64,000 bases of DNA from Puccinia triticina (GCF_026914185.1 NC_070559.1:3880001-3944000); one strand, 5' to 3'; positions 22,305 through 35,189 are shown, numbered from the stretch's first letter. Program-made: numbers and translations. Notes: generated from the sequence alone by a model not told the origin.

Positions 22305-22850
22305 TTAATCAAAGCCTACCTTTCCAAGCTTGTACTTTGCGTCACAGCATTGACCATTCTGTGCAATTTGCCCATCAAATAAGAACTTATCACAGTCATA
22401 GGTAGGCGTGCGATTAGCATCACCAGCCGTTCCCCTAACATTGGCAACATAAACTACACAAGGATGACCAGGATGGAATAATTAGTAAACATATCCTCAT
22501 CATTCAGATTGTCAGTTCAAAGAAGCCACACATAGACTCTTGAACTCATAGACTCTTGAACTGAACAGACAACTGTGCCTGCACGACTTACTTCCATATT
22601 GGTCTACAGTGGCGCCTTTTGGCCGCGGTTGTATTAATCTTATACAAAAACCTGCTGGTCCAAACCTGGGGTCATTTTTAGGACAAACGAAGGGAGGTGG
22701 TAGTCGAACTTGAGGTAAAGGTTTGACGTTTCCGTGAATTCCATTCGCATCCGGATCCGTCACCGGCGTGAAAGCATCCGCTGCGAAGATTCCCCTGAAA
22801 ACGGCGAGCGAGTGTACCATGAAAGCTATCAATAAGGTGGGACTGTGCAT
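22305..22850 (-). CDS. Small secreted Cys-containing protein, two exons, 135 aa
   Basis: Exons (minus strand) are 22850-22592 and 22453-22305, joined in phase 1 across a GTAAGT..TAG intron; stop TAA at 22305-22307. The first ~23 residues (MHSPTLLIAFMVHSLAVF...) form a typical signal peptide, probably cut before ADAFTP. The mature part is ~110 aa with five cysteines (FVC, FCI, YDC, QCC), an N-glycosylation sequon (NRT) and the phrases DPRFGPAGFCIR and YVANVRGTAGDANRTPTYDC. I do not recognise the family. Rusts encode many such secreted proteins, some being effectors, but nothing in the sequence proves that role. The true end could instead use the GTAGGC after LGK as a donor to a third exon. Confidence 0.65.
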
Positions 22851-22859
22851 GGTGAGGCC

Positions 22860-23812
22860 TTAGGAGCACTTGGTAGTATTGATTTCGAGTTTGTATATTC
22901 AGAAATGAAGAGGTTAGGTTGTGAAAGCGAGAATAAGAGTAGATGTTGCAAACAGGCTACAGCAGGTTTTATCGCTTGGGAGATGAGGATGATAAGCTAA
23001 CCTCGATGGCTCAAAACAGTCGTCTTTTATATTCCCGATGGCTACCCTTGTCTCGCCCTAAATCTAATGGGACCTCCTGCTTTGTTGTCAGAAACGTTAT
23101 TCACAGTACTTAGTTGCCGAAGAGGGTTTTGTCTTCGTCAACCAGGTTACCAGAGGTTTACTCCACCTGCGATGTCGCGGTCACCTATTATTGATCTAGA
23201 ATAAGCTTTCGGTTGTCCGAACTTCGAAGCTCCGACAGGATCCCCAAAGGAGCCGGCGGTATTCATCGAGCCGTTGCAGCTACTTTACCGACGAAAGACC
23301 CCGGTTGAGATGTTGTTCCAGGAGTTCCCGGTCGGCATTGCATCCACACCAGTTGATGTAAGAAATCTCCTACCGAGGTATGTATCCAACTTCTTGGGGG
23401 AAAAAAACACAGCATTTCCCCCACTCAAGGCTACCATAATGAGGCTGAAACTCGGGCGCCTTGAACAGTAGGGACTTGTCATATAGTTGTGCCAAGTCCG
23501 ATGGTGTTTACACATTGTGCACCATGAGTTGCAATTGCACTTGACGCTATGAAGACACAGGGCGCAGACTCGCAGTACCTTCCTGCCTTTCCGCCATACA
23601 CCCGCGCTAAGAATGCTCATTGGCGTCGAGATTGTGAGTGTCTGGGGATGTAGCTTAGTGGCCGGAGATAGCCTACGGAAAGGCCTTATAGTTGGCGGTC
23701 CAATCAACGCGCAAACAACAAGACAAGAAGGGATCAAGAAAATGGATATCAAAACAATCCGAGGGAATCAACGACCTAAGAGAAAATACACGGATGGGCG
23801 TCTGCCAAGAGT
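22860..23812. other. Intergenic, no gene recognised
   Basis: Promoter side of the secreted-protein gene and 3' side of the kelch gene. Overlapping ORFs on both strands (for example around 23285-23752) show no motifs or splice support. Confidence 0.5.
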
Positions 23813-26800
23813 TTATCTCCGATGTCGGCTATCCTGGGTAGGACCGCCGGCAGCACTTGGCCCTGTTCTTCGTTGGACGTCTGAAGCCTCAATTCCCGCC
23901 TCCGCTTGTATCCGTTCAATCTCATCTAACAGAGGTTTGTATTCGGCTGCACAACAAACATCCACCACACAAAAAAAGGACGACAATGGGTCAGTTTCCC
24001 CGTACCCTGTGAGCGGCTGTAAGGTCGGATACTCACAATATCTGTCTTCGGCATGCGAGAACCCTAGTGAAGTCACAAACGTAGATCATTGAACGGCGTT
24101 AATAAGGTCAAGGAGTGAAAAGCACATTCTGGGTATCAGTGCGAAGCTTACCGTCGCGTCGGAGCTCCTTCCCACGATGTTGAGATGTTTCATGCGCCTT
24201 TTGCGTCCAATACTAAGTTCAATTAGGGGATGGATAGTCAGTGATGATATGTTGACGATTCAAGTGTGTTCAAGTGTGACCGAATCATGTACCTCGCGCG
24301 TCCGATCGTAGAACAACTTCAGAGTTTCTCCCGGAAGCGGCGTGCTCATGACCTCTTCGGCAGACCGTTCAGAAGACTTGGCCACGCCCATAAAAGCTTC
24401 CACTTTTTTCTTCAGCTCTTCCTAAAAGAAATAAAAATGGAGACAAAGCCGATAAGCGACCGGGAAGTGATGGATCTCTCTTCTTGTCCATGTGATCTGC
24501 TTAACTTGTTCTAGTTGGGTTGCAAGCACATCAGCAACCTCTGCAGGATCTTCCACGATCGGAATCTGCTCTTGCTCGCGTTCAAGTTTTTCAAGGTTCT
24601 CGGCCTCTTCACTGTGGCTCTCACTCTCACTACTGCTTCCCTCCGAGCCTGAGTCTTCATCGTCGTCGCTTCCACTTTCGGACTCGTCAAACCATTCGTG
24701 GTTATGGATATCATCGTCGCGCAGACAGCTATACCGGTCCAACTTATCCAATGCTAACGAGTAAAATGATTGGAGGGTATATTCTTTATCTCCTGATTCG
24801 TAGATCCCGCCATAGCTTTTTTCGACCAACAATGGAGGATATCAGGGATTAGGTAAGATTGGTGCAAAACCCCGTCAGTGCGAACCCATGTAAAAAGACT
24901 CAACATATATAAGGTATTTTTCAGGATAGCTAGCATAGGGTTGAATCTTGCCAGTGGGATTGTCTTGTCAGGATCTTCTTCATCGTGTGATGAATCTTGA
25001 ATCTCTGCTGCGCCGACAACTTGATTCTCAACAGATTTGGTAGGTTCATTCGATTTGGTGGCTGTCGAATTGGCCTTCAACTTGGATCTCGCGATCTCAT
25101 CTCTGATAAGTTGTTCAGCTTTCAATCTAGCTTCTTCGAGTCTGTCTTCTTCGTCCAGTTCCATGGCTTCATCGTCCTCTTGGATCGCTTCTACTTCCAT
25201 ACCGTGATCGTCTCCCTTTTCATTAATTTGTTCTTGGTTTTTTGCGCTCTTTTTCTTTCCATTTGCTCCATCTTTGCCCTTTTTCTTTTTGGGCCTTTTC
25301 AAATTCAACGTCATCCATCGCCCGGTACCTGAGAGTTGGTAAGCATACCTGGCCAACAAATAAAGATGATTCCGGAATTAAATGGGTGATTGCAACATGA
25401 AAGCTCAAAACTTTGGCGTCGGGCCAATCTCAGAGCAAGAGAAGGAAATAGAGACCAACAGATCATTGTAAAACTCGCTAACCAGACCTTCTTCGTTATC
25501 TTCTAAATCCAAGACACCGCCGAATCCAACAGCCATGGTTTTATTGACCCAATTGACCATTGTTGAGCCACTCCTTAAGCTGGGCACCTGACCCACCCGT
25601 TTGCGTTTTTCCCATTTCAGCTTTTTTAACCAATCCGGATTGGTGGGATCCAGCTTGAGGAAGAAAGTATCGTCGAGTGCGACTCCTTTGGCCTTTGATT
25701 TAGTAACATAAATCTTCGAATAACCCCCTATAAGCAAGTTCAGAGCTCATTGTCAATGATTGTACATCCAAAATGCTGTGAGATCGATGTTACGACAGGT
25801 TGCGCAGTTTAAATCCCGGTTGGCAAATGATGTAATGGGGATGTTGACTTGCCGTGTAAGATAATTCCTTCAGGGATCGAAAGTAGTGAGAAACCTGAGC
25901 GGGGACTGAGAGAAGGGTAGGATCATCAATTACTCAAGAACGCTTTGACTAGAAAAGGTAGAGATAGACACCTCGGCCATCGCTCGTTGTCGCGCGATGT
26001 GATCTGCTGCCACTTGTATTCCATCATATCGAAAAACCACAGATCACTGAGATAATTCGTCCGAACTCCAACGTCTGATTAAAAGCACAATGGATCAATG
26101 CAAAGACTTGAGGAGGTGGCCAATAATGTGTGCCACACGTTACTTACCATGAAAGCCCTACTTGCTCAGAGAGATTCACAGGTCTGAAAGGTTAGCGGGG
26201 CCCGGGAGCGGGAAGCGGACAAATTCAAGTTGCTTACGCCGACAAGGATGATCCATTGTTTCCATACGACCATCCGATGTCCACTTCTTGCTGACGGCTG
26301 CACTTTAGTTTCGATTCTTTCCCATGAATGACTCGTCAGGTCAAAACACCACTGAAAGACGGAGGCGTATCCCAACCGCACAAAACAAACGCGCCGAGAG
26401 GACTGGTTAGTTTCCAGTTTGACGACTGACGCGAGTAGATCAAAGGAAGACTTGCCATGTCTCTGTAGTGATGAAACGTGGTTTGGTTGGACGATGCGAA
26501 TTCCCCGCCTGGTTAATTCCGCGTCCACATAATCAAATCAACAGTCAGAATACGTCTCTGGGCGCAAAAATCTTGGTTAGAAATGAGCATAGGAGAATAG
26601 GCATGAATAGATAAAAAAAGGTTTGACAGACCGAAAAGCCATAGTTTCCCACCACCACCAGGCGTGGCGACCATTTGGTGAGTTGATCTAGGGCCTGGAA
26701 AGGTAGGAGAACTGTACCTTCTCCATTCATTTTTGTCAGGAGAATACCTCTGAATAGAAGAAATTGTTGCCCGTCAGCAGCTGGTCTTCATCAGTATCAT

Positions 26801-27315
26801 TTAAATCTTCAACTGACATAAAGATCATTGTAGAAATGTGCGGTGGTGCCGTTAAAGAATTCCCCTGTCATAGAAAAAGAATGGGTTTAGACTGTTCCGT
26901 TTTTTAATATTTTGTTCGTTCAGCTAGTCGTGTGGATAGTACATACCGCCGAATAGCCAGATGTAAGGTTGATTTGGATCGGGAGTGAATGAAGCATTGG
27001 CTCTTCGACTAGGCGGGCCGTCGATCACGTCTTCAGTGACTTTATGTTCTGCTTCCCATTTCCTATTCAAATGGCAAACAACAAGTCCATCAGACTCGTG
27101 TACACTTTTTCGAAAAAAAAAACAAAAGATCGATTGGAGGAATTACTCAACGCTCTGAACTCTTCTAAGGTGGTCAGAAGGTCTTCCTCGTCCGCTGCAG
27201 CCTCGAGCGCCAACTGTTTCTTGGACTTCTGCTCGACTTTCTTTGCCTGCTTCTCCTTCTTCGACGCTTTCACCGCCGCCTTGTTGCTGGCCTTGGCTTT
27301 CTTTGCCTTGCCCAT
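23813..27315 (-). CDS. Kelch-repeat protein of the KLHDC4/KEL3 family, 16 exons, 716 aa
   Basis: Exons, minus strand: 27315-27152, 27062-26947, 26864-26818, 26749-26632, 26508-26456, 26351-26238, 26157-26148, 26074-25972, 25905-25853, 25727-25460, 25348-24905, 24815-24506, 24421-24293, 24212-24152, 24063-24037, 23946-23813; total 2151 nt, frame kept throughout. The N-terminus is Lys/Ala-rich (MGKAKKAKASNK...), as in KLHDC4. Kelch blocks: ANASFTPDPNQPYIWLFGG, GEFFNGTTAHFYNDLY, STHQMVATPGGGGKLWLFGG, GEFASSNQTTFHHYRDMW, SARSGHRMVVWKQWIILVGG, SPRSGFSLLSI, GFGGVLDLEDNEEGLVSEFY and YGGIYESGDKEYTLQSFYSL. A long charged KKKKGKDG/acidic insert follows, then a C-terminal DUF4110-like block (FYDRTRE-YWTQKAHE...GKELRRDGFSHAEDRY). 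Its molecular role is not well defined; kelch propellers bind other proteins. Oddities: a 10-nt exon (26157-26148) and two introns with GC donors, after 26456 and after 25853. Confidence 0.9.
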
Positions 27316-27988
27316 CTCTGTGATGTAAGAAGAACCAAAATATCGGCTGTCAGTCTTCGGTGGATTTTGTCACACTCGTCTCCTTGATCTGACCTTGTGG
27401 TTTCACATAATCATTGATGATGATGGCTTACCGATATGAAGAAATTTTCCAAGGCTGGTCCCCAACGCGGAGTGTGACAGAGTGTGACCAGGATGTCCTG
27501 GTGGAGTGGGTGGGCAGAAACTGGCTGTCACAGCTCTGTCACTCGGGAAATTGGGGAAATCTCCACCTTTCGAGCTTGATCTTCCAACCGATTTATCCAT
27601 TCGACTACAGTATCGACAATCACTCCTTTCGTCCACCACGTTCCGAACCTTCACCGTCCATCCAATCAATCAAACCAATCCCTTTCGAGTCGCCGTACCG
27701 CATCGCTAAGCAAAATCCAGCAAACCCATGAGCAGCTCTTTTTCAGGACCTTTCAACCAATCCTAACCAGCGACATCCTTTTCAGTTTCCTTATCGTTTT
27801 TCAAACCAAGTTCTGGCAGATCCAAACGTTGTCTAGCCACGTCTTGGGGTCCAATCGTATTCGAACATAGAATTTTCACATGTATGTACAGCTTGAACCA
27901 ATTTTTGTATTGACCACCTTTGGGTTTTTGACTTTGTGAACAGCATGAAGCAAACAATTTTGTGTATGGACCATTGACTGAAATAATA
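27316..27988. other. Intergenic, upstream of the kelch gene
   Basis: No gene recognised. The first ~150 bases are the likely promoter and 5' UTR of the minus-strand kelch gene. Confidence 0.5.
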
Positions 27989-29424
27989 GGGGGTTTCAAA
28001 GTTGGCCAGATGCGACTTGCATGCACTTTTGCAAGTTGGTGTTCAAGTTCATTCTTGAACACCAAGTTTCAAAATTGTATGCAAGCTACACTGGAGGACT
28101 TCCCTTTGATTTAGTACAGCTGTGTAAAGTCAGATTTGGCCCTTGTAAAGCCAGATTTTTACACCCTGGTTTTACACGCACTTTTCAGCGGCTAGATCAA
28201 ACCAGAACATCCCTCTCAATGGCCGGTACAGACCGGTCATTGAGAGTACACAACCCTCCCAATAGCTGGTCTGTACCGGCCATCCAGAGTACACAACCCT
28301 CTCGATGCCCGGTACAGACCAATTGTCAAGGGGACTCAACCCTCTCAATGCCCGGTACAGACCGGCCATCAAGAGTACACAACCTTGATTCCCGGTCTGT
28401 ACCGGTCATTGAGAGGATTCAACCCTTGTGATGCCTGGTATAGACCGGCCATCAAGAGTACGCAACCCTCTAGATGCCCGGTTGAGATTGGTCATCAAGA
28501 GTACACAACCCTCTTGATGGCCGGTATAGACCGGTCATTGCAAGGACATAGCCCACTCGATGACCGGCCTGTACAATGAGAGGACACATCCCTCTTGATG
28601 GCTGGTACAGACCGGCCATCAAGAGAGAGGGCACCACCCTCTGGCAGATCTGTGCCGGTCATCAAGAGGACACAACCCTCTCAATGGCCGGTACAGACCG
28701 GTCATCGAGGGGGTACATCTGTACCAGCCATCGGGAGGCTTGAGTCCTCTCAATGACCGGCGTTGTGTCCTCTTGATGTCCTACCCACCGGTCATCAAGA
28801 ATGACTGGTACAGAGGACACATCTGTACCGGTCATTGAGAGGACAATGTACCCTCTCAATGACCGGTCCGTACCGGCCATCAAGAGGAGTTGGTACTCTT
28901 GATGACCAGTCTGTAACGGCCATTGAGAGGGATGTGTCCTCTCGAGGTACAGGCTGGTCATTGAGTGGGCTGTGTCCTCTTGATGACTGGTCTATACCAG
29001 CCATTGAGTGGGCTGTGTCCTCTTGATGACTGGTCTATACCGGCCATTGAGTGGGCTGTGTCCTCTCAATGACCAGTCTATACTGGCTATTGAGAGGGTT
29101 GTGTACTCTTGATGACCGGTTTAACAATGAGGGATGAGGCCCGAGTTGCTGGAATACCTGGGGTTGTAAGTCTGGCAGGTATTCTGGAATCTCAAGCCTG
29201 AGGAAAAGCTTCTAAAGCTAAAAATTACAAGGTAAGTCAGATCTGGCTTTACATGTGCCAGATCTGACTTTACACGGCTGTGTAAATCAAAGGGAAGTCC
29301 TCCACTGTACTACATCCCCTAAGCCTGGTTGAATGTTTTTTTGAAATTTGGTGTTCAATAAAAGCCTTGAACACCAACTTGCAAAAGTGCTTGAAAGTTG
29401 TGCATGGCCAACATTGAATCCCCC
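27989..29424. mobile_element. Long inverted-repeat element holding a palindrome array
   Basis: The ends GGGGGTTTCAAAGTTGGCCA (left) and TGGCCAACATTGAATCCCCC (right) begin arms of about 170 bp that are inverted copies; shared blocks include GCACTTTTGCAAGTTGGTG, GGAGGACTTCCCTTTGATTT and TGTGTAAAGTCAGAT. TA precedes the left end; the right flank reads TT, so a TA duplication is not proven. The core (about 28195-29125) is an array of short palindromes. It has no coding capacity. A foldback or Tc1/mariner-type MITE is the best guess. Confidence 0.7.
28195..29125. repeat. Array of ~36-bp imperfect palindromes (ACCGGTC core)
   Basis: About 20 units of the form CTCTCAATGACCGGT-n-ACCGGCCATTGAGAG, where the two halves are complementary, separated by ~10-12 nt such as GTACACAACC or GACACATC. 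Halves vary between TTGATGACC and CAATGGCC. Short ORFs across it are repeat translations, not genes. Confidence 0.85.
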
Positions 29425-30994
29425 TTTACTGACTGATCAAATTCTTTCACCCACAGCTGCTTTTTCAGGACTTCACCGGATTGGTCCACAACTAAGCACA
29501 CACTCAAATAATTCAACTTGCAATTCTCAAGACAATTCACAGCTCCTTCTTGTTCAGCCAATCTCACAGCTCAAATCCTTCCACTTGAATTCAATCACTA
29601 GTCCTCAAAAAATCTGCTTCACAGCATGTATTCCTTCAACTAACTATTGAACCAATTGTCTGATGTAGTCTTTAGTGTAAAAAGCTGTTCTTTGCCTTTG
29701 ATTTTTGACCATCAAATTCTTAATATCACCAAATGTAACCAAAATGCCCACCAAGTTTGAACAGAAGGTCCTATGAATCCCAAATCTACATTGCAACTAT
29801 TTTTCCAGAAGTGTTGAATTTCAGTCTTGTTCCTCCTCATCCCCAAAATCCCTACACTATTTCCTCACACCATTCCATCCTTTTTTATCCTCCTCTATGG
29901 GCTTGTTTTCAGATCAAAGTTATCCAACACTTATGTTGCCCCCTTTCTATGTGGTCTGTCTTTTATTCATGGTCATTCTTCTTTCTTACTGATCTTGTAG
30001 ACTTTGATCCCTGCTCAGATTAGACTGTCAGCTTTCCTTGTTTACTGCTTACTAGCGTTTAAGGGCGGCTACGCCACCCCGTGATCGCTGGTGTAAATTC
30101 ATTCACCATTAACTTAAGACACTTCCTAAAACGTTGCCTTTATGGTATGCCAAGGTGGCATCCTCCTCCAACCAGAATACGCGGATCGCCGGAGTTGGAT
30201 TTTATAGAGCTGGTCGGATAGGTGCGCAGAGGGCGTTGATGAAACTTCTGAAAAGAAACTCAATTTCCCATTTTTGTGGGATCAATTGCGTCCGGGAAGA
30301 CTCGGAGGCACGCCGGAAAAGGTGTCAGCCTGGAGAAGAGCTAGGGAAATGGCTCGGGGTGATTTTAAGAGTTCTGAAAAGAACCTTAGGTAACCGTTTT
30401 CAAGTGATCGATTGCATGTGGAAAGATGAAAATGGAAGAAAAAGGGGAGGGGGATGTGGGCGAAGGTGGGAGGGGAAAAGGAAATTAAATAACAGAGTCT
30501 GGCTTGAATTGAAGTATGGGGAAAAGTATAAAAGGAGGCAGCGAGTCGATGATTGCTGGTCATTGCTTGGCTCTTGCTCGGCGCCAATTGCTTAAAGAGC
30601 CAAGCGATCCAGGTGCATTGGGACCTGTATTTTTTTGGGGGGGTGGGGGAAGGGAGAAATGCTGCCTTTTTTTTTGTTGGTGGGCGCGGCGGTCCGCTTA
30701 ATGTTAAACTGTTAATCCTCTAGATTGCGCGCATCTCTGATGGGGATATCAATGTACCTTTTGACATGTTACACTGAGTTGAGAAGTTTCAAATTCATTA
30801 TTATTTTATTCATTATTATTCTCAAACCACAAGTTGATGCCATGTACATAGTCTATTTAACCATAGCCTAGTCCGAAGCAATCAACCCATTGGTTCTCTC
30901 CCTCTTTTTCTGCCCTTGAGCCGATCCAGTGAGAAAACCCTCCTCTCACTGTCCAGCATATTCTTGCCGCATCTCCGCCCCCTTTTTGGGTTCT
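29425..30994. other. Intergenic, no gene recognised
   Basis: AT-rich sequence with no motif-bearing ORF. The stretch 30130-30600 has an ORF on each strand, neither recognisable. Confidence 0.45.
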
Positions 30995-30998
30995 CCGG

Positions 30999-31704
30999 TG
31001 TGGTGGACAAAACGGTAGTCAGCTTCAAATTTCGAGATCAGCCCTCAAGATCCTCAAGATCAAGACCCAAGCTTCAAGGCCCAACCCTCAAGATTGCCTC
31101 AGTTTCTCTCAGATTCCTTTTCTTCCTCCTTTCCCACTCTCTTCATTTTTCACTTCCAACTCCTCCCCCTTCTCACTCACTTATCTTCACATTTCTTGGT
31201 CCTAACACAGATTATCTGTGGGTTTATTTTGTTATTTTGATTTGCTTGTTTTTGTTTCTTCTGGCTCTGTTTCCCTCTCTTTTCCTCTCTGTCAGGTTTT
31301 TGATTTTTCTGGATTATTTTCTTCTCTCACTCTTCCATTTATCATGTCTCACCTATTTGTCTGTTTTCTGCTTCATTTTTGTGTTGTGTTTCCTTTCTTC
31401 TTTTCTGTTGTCTTTGGTGTGTGCGCGCGCACGGCGCGCGAGGAGATGATGACATGCTTGTGACAGGCCTCCAGGAATCCAAGTTCCCGGCGAACTTGGA
31501 GGATAGGAGGCCATAGCATCCTGTTCTGATCCAAGTCAGGGGTTATCAATAAGATCAATCTTTTTCCCGAGTCCCGAGTCCAAAGAGTCCGAATCCCAGA
31601 GTCCCTACCAGAATCCACCTTCCCAACAAACCCAAACCGCCTCCGAGGATCCAAACCCCGGCAAAACAAATCAAAACCACTCCACAACAGCTATCACCTC
31701 GAAT
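30999..31704 (+). repeat. 5' LTR, first part
   Basis: Matches 46932-47637 of the 3' LTR. It is C/T-rich between about 31090 and 31390 and contains GCGCGCGCACGGCGCGC at about 31424. CTCGAAT (31698-31704) is the hAT target duplication. Confidence 0.95.
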
Positions 31705-32139
31705 CAACGGTGGGCCGCTACGCTAAACTAGCGGTAGCGGCCGCTATCTGATAGTGTAGTATCAGGTAATTTCCAGAGATATTTGGGAGTTTCAGTTGAA
31801 GCTGAAATAATCTAAATTACTGGAGAGTTCAGTGGTTTTTTCTGCCTTGAGATTCATGGTAGTTTTAGCGTCAACTACAAGGCGTTAAACTGTTCCTTAG
31901 CGTAGAATTTTTTCGCTATCCAAATTTTCTTTCCATTTCAGCTCAGTTTTTTTCCTGCTACACTACGCTACACTTGCATACTTTACTCTGCTACACTTGC
32001 ATACTTTACCCCGCTACACTGCAGACTGAACTACGCTACACTGACTATTGTAGTTGCTCTAACTTACCAATCTAAGACCCGCTACCTCGGATTCAGCGCA
32101 CAATGTATCAGGTGCTGTGATCTCCGCAGCGGGCACATG

Positions 32140-32228
32140 CGGGTGATTAAGAATCGGAATCGAACCCGCGTGTCTTCAAAAGGTTATCATGTCAGAATCA
32201 CCCGTCCTGACTGCTATGCTATGTCAAC
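32140..32228 (-). other. tRNA-like segment in hAT copy 2
   Basis: Same sequence as the copy 1 segment at 6788-6876: a B box GGTTCGATTCC and an A-box-like TAGCATAGCAG on the minus strand, with no complete cloverleaf. Confidence 0.35.
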
Positions 32229-33770
32229 TTGCTTATCACTCCAGTCACTCAATTACGAACCAATCGTCTACATGATTCATATCAGTAGTTGTGTTCTGTG
32301 GCTCAAATTGGGTATGTACGTTTGTACATGTGTAGATACATAATATTCCATTCCCACTTAGCCGCTGCGGGGAGGTCTGGCAGGGGGTTTCCAGCATGCG
32401 GTCCCTTGCGGGTTGCGCGTGGCTCAATGCACCACCACACCTTGGTTGACGCTGCGGAGGGCACCGCAATGCTCTCTCTTAGTCATCTGCTCACTATGGA
32501 GAGTCCTGGAAGTCAGGGAGTAACTTCACCAGACTCTTGTGTGTGGTTCGGGGGAGGATTGGTCCCCAATCCTTTGTGCTGCGCTCTTGTGGTTCTTCTC
32601 TTTTTTAAAGTCCCCTGGGAGTGGGGAATCGACAGGGAGAAGTTCCTGAGGGAGGAGAAGGCAGTGGACCGGATCCTCCCGGAGCAGAAAGTCCCCGGAG
32701 GGTGAGGGCAAAGGCGCTAGACCCCACGCGTGAGCGTGAGTGCCTAGTCCTCGTTTAGACTTGTGTAGGGCGGGTGGGCAGTCGCGAAAAGGCTTTGATC
32801 CAAGAGGGGTAGACTAGAAGGGACTCGGGAATGGGAGGCTCGGAGAGGAAAGAGCGGGCTCGAGGAGTCTCAGACCCCGAGAGTTCTGAGGGGATGCAGG
32901 CAACCTCCCCAGGTCCCTGTAAAGCCCTGTACGCCGCTATCTCCGCCGTCGCTACATGTACATGGCCGCACTACGTGCTTGTGGCTTGGCGTGTACAGGG
33001 AGGGGCTGGACAGTTCGATGGACTCCACCGACCTCCCGTGTAACAAGAACAAACCAGGGGAGGCCCCTGAGGCTGACACACGAATGGAGTGAAAAAATAA
33101 GTGCGCAAAGCCAGGTTTGCTCACCTTGTTCTCTCACCCCTTCGCTCACCTCGTTCTCTCACCCCTTTGCTCACCTTGTTCTCTCACCCCTCTCGCTCAC
33201 CTTTGTAAGCTGTCAAGTAGAGCTAACAACTCGCTTGAAACCAATCTTGCAGGCAAGAGATTCAAGAGCAAGACCCGAGAAGCAGCAGCAGCATCAAATC
33301 GAAAGACTTCAAACAACGGTAAGCAGATAGACAACTCAAATTCCAAGTGGACTGATCACTGACTTCAAATGACCAGACAATATCGGCGACGCTCTCCTAT
33401 CGCATCATCTAAGCTAGGCCAAATCAAGGTTAAAAACCTGGCCCAAGTATCAAGTAAGTTATCATGCTATTACCACTGTTAGCGATGCAGCAGACCCGCT
33501 AACAGAAAACCCAATTGTTCAACTCCGCTCGCTCACATCTCCTCGTTTACCTCTGCTTGCTCACATCTCCTCGCTCACCTCCGCTTGCTCAAATCTGCTA
33601 GCTCACCTCCAATCTCTCAAGTCTGCCTGCTCACGTCCGTTCGCTCGACCAGCTAAGGTTAAGTTCATTGAAAAACTTGCAAACTGCTAAACTCAAATTC
33701 TTTTCTTATGATACACTGCTAATGGCTAGCTATTCCCTTCTTGCAATTCACCTCATCTACTGAATCTTAG

Positions 33771-35189
33771 AAGCAAAAAAGGCACCAAGACCAGGATGAC
33801 GAGGGCCCACAACAAGCGGTATGATGTACTTTTCCTTACTTACATCAACAAGTTGCTGACTTACCTCCTCCCGTTTTCTTCTTCTACTTTGATCCATTCT
33901 CTGCCAATTGTTTTTGATACCATTATTCTACTTGGTGGTATGTTGGATGTCGGTGGTTGAAAATCCTACTGGTGACCGGCATATCACACAGGAACCATAA
34001 TGCTTCAAAGCGACTGTCAAAGAATCGGAACAAAGCAAAGAAAAAAGCTGAGGAGCATGCGGCTTTCCAACAAAAAGCTATAGGCATTGATACACCCGAA
34101 CGACTCCACAATGCATTTCGATGGCAGCGTGTCAAGTTCCGGCTTCTCAATCTTTATCCTTTGATCCCACTGGACAAAAAAAATGATCCAACTCGTCCAC
34201 CTACCAACAAAGAGATCGCAGCAGCCGCCAAAACCGTCAGGGATTCCTTCTTTCTCTTAAGATCTGGCTGATCGGTGATACGGGACCCCTTAGATAAAAC
34301 TTCACTTATTGCTATAATTGAATTCACGCCTTGGAATGAGTTAACCCCTGAAGAAATCGACAACTTAAACTTCCTTTCCACTTTTCTACACAACTCAAAA
34401 AAGTTTATAAACAAGGTTTCTTCTTCTAAACGATTCTGGGGTGGCCTCATGTGGGCCATTGGCTGGAGGAAATCATATGACTTCATGCAAATCATCGGCA
34501 GATATATCAAAAAATTTACTCCTGCCAAAGCAAAAGCTTATAATGCTCATTTTGAACAGTCCTCCCGTGCTGGAAAGATTATTGGAGACTATTTTAAACA
34601 GCTTGGTTCGGTTCCTTTTGCATCAAATCAAGATATCATGAAAAAATACAACCTTCCTTCTTTTGACTCCCTTTCTTTTGGTGAAAAACCCAAGGATTCT
34701 GATTGTTCCCCCCATATTACTTTCACTACAAATGGTTTTTTCAATGCTCCCCATACCGATAAAAAAGATGTCTCTGAATACGCCTTTGCCTTATTTCTTC
34801 CTACTTTCTCTGCTACTGGTGCTTTAGCTCCTCCCAATTCTCAGTATGATGTTACTTCTGGCCCTTTTGTCTTTCCCAATTACAAAATTGGTCTCAATTT
34901 TGATTATCAGCATGGTATAGTTAAAATGATATGGAAGGCCAACCGATATAAACATTGTACCTTAAAGCCTTCCCCTAGTTCTGTCTTCACCCGCCTTGGA
35001 ATGTCACTCCAAATTAACTTTCAACTTCTAAACGCTTGTAAAAAGAACATCAAAGGCCATTACAAAGATTTCCGTCATTACTTTGGTGATCATTTTTATT
35101 ACATGTTCCGTAGTTTAGGAAAAGCTGCTTTGTTAGCTACTACTTTGTTATACTTCATTCTTTTTTCCTTCATCAGCATGTTTCCATGA
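33771..35189 (+). CDS. TET/JBP-like 2OG-Fe(II) dioxygenase, interrupted by one TGA (hAT copy 2)
   Basis: Same gene as at 8419-9837. Exons are 33771-33818 and 33992 onward. The in-frame TGA falls at 34269-34271, the identical site, so the stop predates the duplication rather than being decay of one copy. The HxD motif (PHTD), distal His (KHCT) and Arg (FTRLGMS) are all kept. The only difference in the 304-codon part is a silent C-to-T at 34679. Whether the protein is made in one piece, as a C-terminal catalytic fragment (from an internal ATG) or not at all cannot be read from the DNA. Confidence 0.8.

Noticed and set aside
28195..29125. CRISPR-like appearance of repeated units with spacers
   Set aside because: Units are themselves palindromes with variable sequence and very short, similar spacers, in a eukaryotic repeat element; there are no cas genes.
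30916..31449. Long hydrophobic ORF (177 aa) and its twin at about 46570-47382
   Set aside because: It is the C/T-rich LTR read as protein; it occurs in both LTRs and starts outside or across element borders.
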